The position numbers were made by a program, and so were the translations under genes. This document shows positions 61,338-64,000 of a stretch of DNA of 64,000 nt, piece after piece; the stretch's first letter is position 1; each line of letters opens with the position of its first letter. This stretch comes from Chloroflexota bacterium (GTDB lineage Bacteria; Chloroflexota; Anaerolineae; Caldilineales; Caldilineaceae). The notes beneath the pieces are model-generated. The model made no database searches. It worked only from the letters and a program-made list of their open reading frames with translations, and was not told the origin of the DNA. Location: positions 545,335 to 609,334 of the forward strand of contig BOKO01000001.1 in assembly GCA_016861025.1 (NCBI GenBank), written 5' to 3'.

Positions 61338-61679
61338 CCCGCTGCCGGGCAGCGCCAGCGCCCCTTTTTGATACCGGGCGGGGGATGATTTGATCATGGC
61401 GCTGCGCTTGGTTCGCTGTCCGACAGAGGGTTCCAAGCTGATCCAGCTTCCTTTCCGAAGCCAAAAACACCTTCGGCTCTGCCCACGCGCCCTGCGTTCC
61501 CCGCATCCACGCTCACCAATGCCCAAAGTGCGCCTTTTGCCTGCTTTTCTGACCCCTTGTTTCCACGTAGGTGCGCTCTGGCAGCTTGACCGGTCACTCC
61601 CCGGCCACTTTGGCGGCGCCACCCGCCTTTTTGCCTCGTTTCAGAATTCGTGCCACTTTTTTCGGCGTCTTATGTTATG
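61338..61679. other. Gap between transposase remnant and CRISPR array
   Basis: 342 bases without a supported gene. Just after the remnant stop a GC-rich hairpin (around CTGCCGGGCAGCG) and CCCCTTTTT may mark the old IS end. The rest shows no clear repeat, promoter or coding sequence. It may include the leader-distal flank of the CRISPR array. Confidence 0.4.
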
Positions 61680-61920
61680 TCCTTCCCTCCCTGGCGAGGA
61701 TCATCGTTGTTCTGCCCGCCGGATTCTGGTTGGGGCCCGTCAAGCCAAGCATGGGTCACAGTCCCCTGGCGAGGATCATCGTTGTTCTGCCGCGGATGAG
61801 GAAGTGGCGGCCGAGTCCGTTACCGAGGGTCACAGTCCCCTGGCGAGGATCATCGTTGTTCTGCCTGGTACAAGAATGGGCCGGAGCAGGTCGTGCTATT
61901 CGTGTCACAGTCCCCTGGCG
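61680..61920 (-). CRISPR. Short CRISPR array, cut by an insertion sequence
   Basis: The 37-bp repeat begins GTCACAGTCCCCTGGCG and ends CATCGTTGTTCTGCC. Two copies are identical (61755-61791, 61829-61865). A copy at 61680-61716 is degenerate in its first ~10 bases, and a fourth stops after 17 bases (61904-61920) where the IS starts. Three unlike spacers of 38, 37 and 38 nt separate them (61717-61754, 61792-61828, 61866-61903). The degenerate end of the first copy would be the 3' end of the last repeat if the array is read on the minus strand, so the leader probably lies to the right, beyond the IS. No cas gene is in the window. Subtype is not assignable. Confidence 0.85.
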
Positions 61921-63999
61921 GAGAGCGATTCATAAATCAATCGGGCAAAAAATGAGCAAAGTGTTCCGTCTGCTGCGATAATGGAGTTGCCAAAAAACCA
62001 ACGCAGAAAACGGAACACTGGTAATGAGTATATCACAGAAATCGACCAAGGAAGTAACCCACGCGGTAACCGAAGAAGTAACCGAGACGTTGGAGCAATG
62101 GCAGGCGGTTCCCGAAACGGCGGCTGCGTTGTGGACATGGGTGAGCCAGAAGCATTATGCGGTGGTGTTGGGGCAGGCGGGGGAAAGCCACGCGATTACG
62201 ATGCTCAATGCGCGCTTCGACTGGTTGGAGGTGGAGAAGCAGGCGCAGGCGTATCGGCGCTATGCGGGCAAGCGGGGCGTACCGGAGACGCATACGGTGC
62301 GGCGGCTGTGCCGGGGGCTGGTGCTGAAGCACTACTACAACTGGTCATATCAGACGACGGCGCAGGAGGTGTGCCGGCAAGTTCTCTATCGCGGGTTTGT
62401 CGGCTACAACTTGAACGAGCGCACGTTTTCTGCCGTGACGCTGGAACGGTTTGAGGTGTGGATGCGGGAGCATCACCCTGCCCTGATGTTTGCGGTGTCG
62501 CTGAAACAGATCGATGAGGATTTCCCTGAAGAAAAGACGGCGCCCCAAATCGGCGACACCTTCGCCATGCGTTCACGGGCGCATGAACAGAGCCGTACAC
62601 AACTGCTGCGCACCCTGGCGTTGCGCATCGTGACGAAACTGGAGAGTCTCTCCGCACAGATGCACCAGTGCATCGAGACAACGGCGCCCAGGGAAGCGCT
62701 CTTTGGCGCCGCCACTGAACGACCGGAGTGGCGGCAACCGAAGCACGAGCGCACTGACCTGGAGGAACGCACGGCGCGTGCAGCGCATCAGTTGCTGTGT
62801 GCGGTGCGTAAGGAGTTGGCGTCGGCGCCCAGGACGCAAGATGTGGTCAGGCAGGCGCTGGAGCGCTGGCTCGGCTATCTGGACAAGGTGTTGGGCGACG
62901 AGTTCGTGCTGACGCTGAACGAGCAGGGAGTGTGTACGCAGGCAACCTTGCGCACCCAACACGAAAAGGGCGCCTATGCGATCGGCAGCGCCATCGACCC
63001 GGAAGCGACCTTCCGTCTGCACGGCGAGCGCTGCGACCTGGGCTACAACATCGGCGTGCATGCCACGACGCGCTTTATCCGCGCCATCGACGGCAAGACC
63101 GGCGCGACCCCCGACAGCCAACTGGTGGCGCCAGCACTGGCGGAGCAGCTCAAGCAACTGGGCACAGTTCCCCCCAAGTTGATCTATGACCGGGCAGCCG
63201 GCTCGCCCAAGACCTTCGCCGATGTCGATAAGGCGAGCGGTGGCAAGACCCAACTCGTGGCGCGGCTGATCGACCACGCCAAAGCCAACCCCTACTTCGG
63301 CCCGCAGGACTGCACACTGGATGAAGATGGCGTCCTCACCTGCCCGGCTGGCAGAAAGACCTCCCGCGCCTATCGAGCAGGGAGCGGCGATGGCTGGCAC
63401 TACCGCTTTCTTGCCAGCGACTGTCAGGGCTGCCCACTGATCGACAAGTGTCGGCGCAACCAGGAAACACCCAAGGGCAATCGCAGCTTCTTCATCTCCG
63501 ACTATGCCTATCACCAGCGTAAGGCGCTTGCCTATCTCAAGACCGAGGCGTTCACGCAGGACATGCGCCTGCGTCCCGCCATCGAGCGCATCATTGCCTG
63601 CCTGGTTCGTTATCACAACGCCCGCACCGCCGACAGCTATGGCGTCGCCAGCGCCGACTACCAGGCGCACATGAGCGCGATGGCCTTCAATCTCAAGACC
63701 TGGGTCACACTGACTAGAGAAAAGAGGAAAGCTAGACGCACCTGCACCCCTGACGACACCGGCTAATCGTCGTCACAATGTGGCTGGTGCAACCGAAAAA
63801 CCTGAGCTTGGGGGGAGAAAGCGACTCACCACGCCTCCGCCTGCGCCGAGTTGCGCCGCAGATGCCCTTTCTCCCCACAGTTTCGCCGATCCGGGCCTGA
63901 ATATCGACCCTTTTCCCCCGTTTCGCAGGGTCGAACCCGCAAAAAAACAGGCCGCCGCTCGGCGACCTGCCTCCATCCCTGATTTATGAAATGCTCTCC
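61920..63999 (+). mobile_element. Complete IS1182-like insertion sequence (2.08 kb)
   Basis: Terminal inverted repeats are GGAGAGCGATTCATAAATCA at 61920-61939 and, on the opposite strand at 63980-63999, GGAGAGCATTTCATAAATCA: 18 of 20 positions match. Between them is one transposase gene (62024-63766) with intact frame. Its left end falls inside a CRISPR repeat. The window ends one base after the right end, so the target duplication cannot be read. Confidence 0.88.
62024..63766 (+). CDS. IS1182-family transposase
   Basis: A 580-residue DDE transposase, full length. The N-terminal DNA-binding region contains FDWLEVEKQAQAYRRYAGKR and a long helical segment. The catalytic core includes YNIGVHATTRFIRAIDG (first Asp region) and KLIYDRAAGSPKTFADVD (second Asp). 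A cysteine cluster (LTCPAGRKTS, CQGCPLIDKCRRNQ) lies just before the final acidic residue region RLRPAIERIIACLVRYHNAR, as in IS1182/IS1380-like enzymes with a DDE_Tnp_1_6 core. The intact frame and matching ends suggest a functional or recently active element. Exact family assignment rests on motif order only. Confidence 0.85.
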   Translation: MSISQKSTKEVTHAVTEEVTETLEQWQAVPETAAALWTWVSQKHYAVVLGQAGESHAITMLNARFDWLEVEKQAQAYRRYAGKRGVPETHTVRRLCRGLVLKHYYNWSYQTTAQEVCRQVLYRGFVGYNLNERTFSAVTLERFEVWMREHHPALMFAVSLKQIDEDFPEEKTAPQIGDTFAMRSRAHEQSRTQLLRTLALRIVTKLESLSAQMHQCIETTAPREALFGAATERPEWRQPKHERTDLEERTARAAHQLLCAVRKELASAPRTQDVVRQALERWLGYLDKVLGDEFVLTLNEQGVCTQATLRTQHEKGAYAIGSAIDPEATFRLHGERCDLGYNIGVHATTRFIRAIDGKTGATPDSQLVAPALAEQLKQLGTVPPKLIYDRAAGSPKTFADVDKASGGKTQLVARLIDHAKANPYFGPQDCTLDEDGVLTCPAGRKTSRAYRAGSGDGWHYRFLASDCQGCPLIDKCRRNQETPKGNRSFFISDYAYHQRKALAYLKTEAFTQDMRLRPAIERIIACLVRYHNARTADSYGVASADYQAHMSAMAFNLKTWVTLTREKRKARRTCTPDDTG

Positions 64000-64000
64000 T

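Noticed and set aside
61338..61935. 181- and 136-codon frames across the CRISPR array
   Set aside because: They translate CRISPR repeats and spacers, and the repeated peptide segments are an artefact of the 37-bp repeats.

Overview
The window looks like a high-GC Chloroflexota chromosome, most plausibly a Caldilinea-like heterotroph. This is inferred from protein style and gene content (type 2 IPP isomerase, NMT1-type ABC uptake genes, many ATPase-less sugar ABC operons, abundant intergenic palindromes). No rRNA or tRNA gene is present, so the taxonomy is not proven.

Layout. 1-8.9 kb: end of a PIN-like (DUF3368) gene, a GT4 glycosyltransferase, a secreted Cna-B/LysM protein, an M1 aminopeptidase, and an isoprenoid pair (FMN-dependent IPP isomerase and polyprenyl diphosphate synthase). 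8.9-30.2 kb: a 21-kb block, all on the minus strand, for sugar and polyol use. It holds two ABC uptake systems (binding protein plus two permeases each, no ATPase), three zinc alcohol/polyol dehydrogenases, an SDR, two FGGY kinases (one a xylulokinase), two PfkB-family kinases, a DhnA-type class I aldolase, a DUF4432 epimerase-like protein and a LacI regulator with recognisable operators. The apparent logic is uptake, oxidation of a polyol to a ketose, phosphorylation, then aldol cleavage.

30.2-38 kb: a compact transcription unit with its own promoter, a nested-helix RNA and two terminators, followed by a heterodimeric ABC exporter, a DUF72 protein and an ammonium transporter. 37-40 kb: an NMT1-type binding protein and permease, coupled to an unusual regulator fusing an IclR helix-turn-helix to a pyridoxamine-oxidase-fold (flavin-binding type) domain. 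40-48.2 kb: Ser/Thr kinase, cytochrome P450, a NarL-type two-component pair, ATP-dependent PEP carboxykinase, a receiver-only regulator, and a thioredoxin-reductase-like flavoprotein without the CxxC.

48-60 kb: a free-standing CBM48-like domain, an MscS channel translationally coupled to an 848-residue lipoprotein made of two tandem sugar-binding-protein modules, EttA, a secreted SH3b protein, a broken SDR gene, a GH38 alpha-mannosidase and a class V aminotransferase. 60.8-64 kb: mobile and defence debris, comprising a transposase remnant, a short CRISPR array (37-bp repeats, 37-38-nt spacers), and a complete 2.08-kb IS1182-like element that begins inside the fourth CRISPR repeat and ends at the window edge.

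Dispersed through the window are several families of intergenic inverted repeats. Three copies of the GGAGATT family run into coding sequence and supply the last codons and stop of the neighbouring gene. The most unusual items are the MscS/tandem binding-protein pair, the structured RNA at 30.3 kb, the IclR-flavin-domain regulator, and the IS-interrupted CRISPR array.
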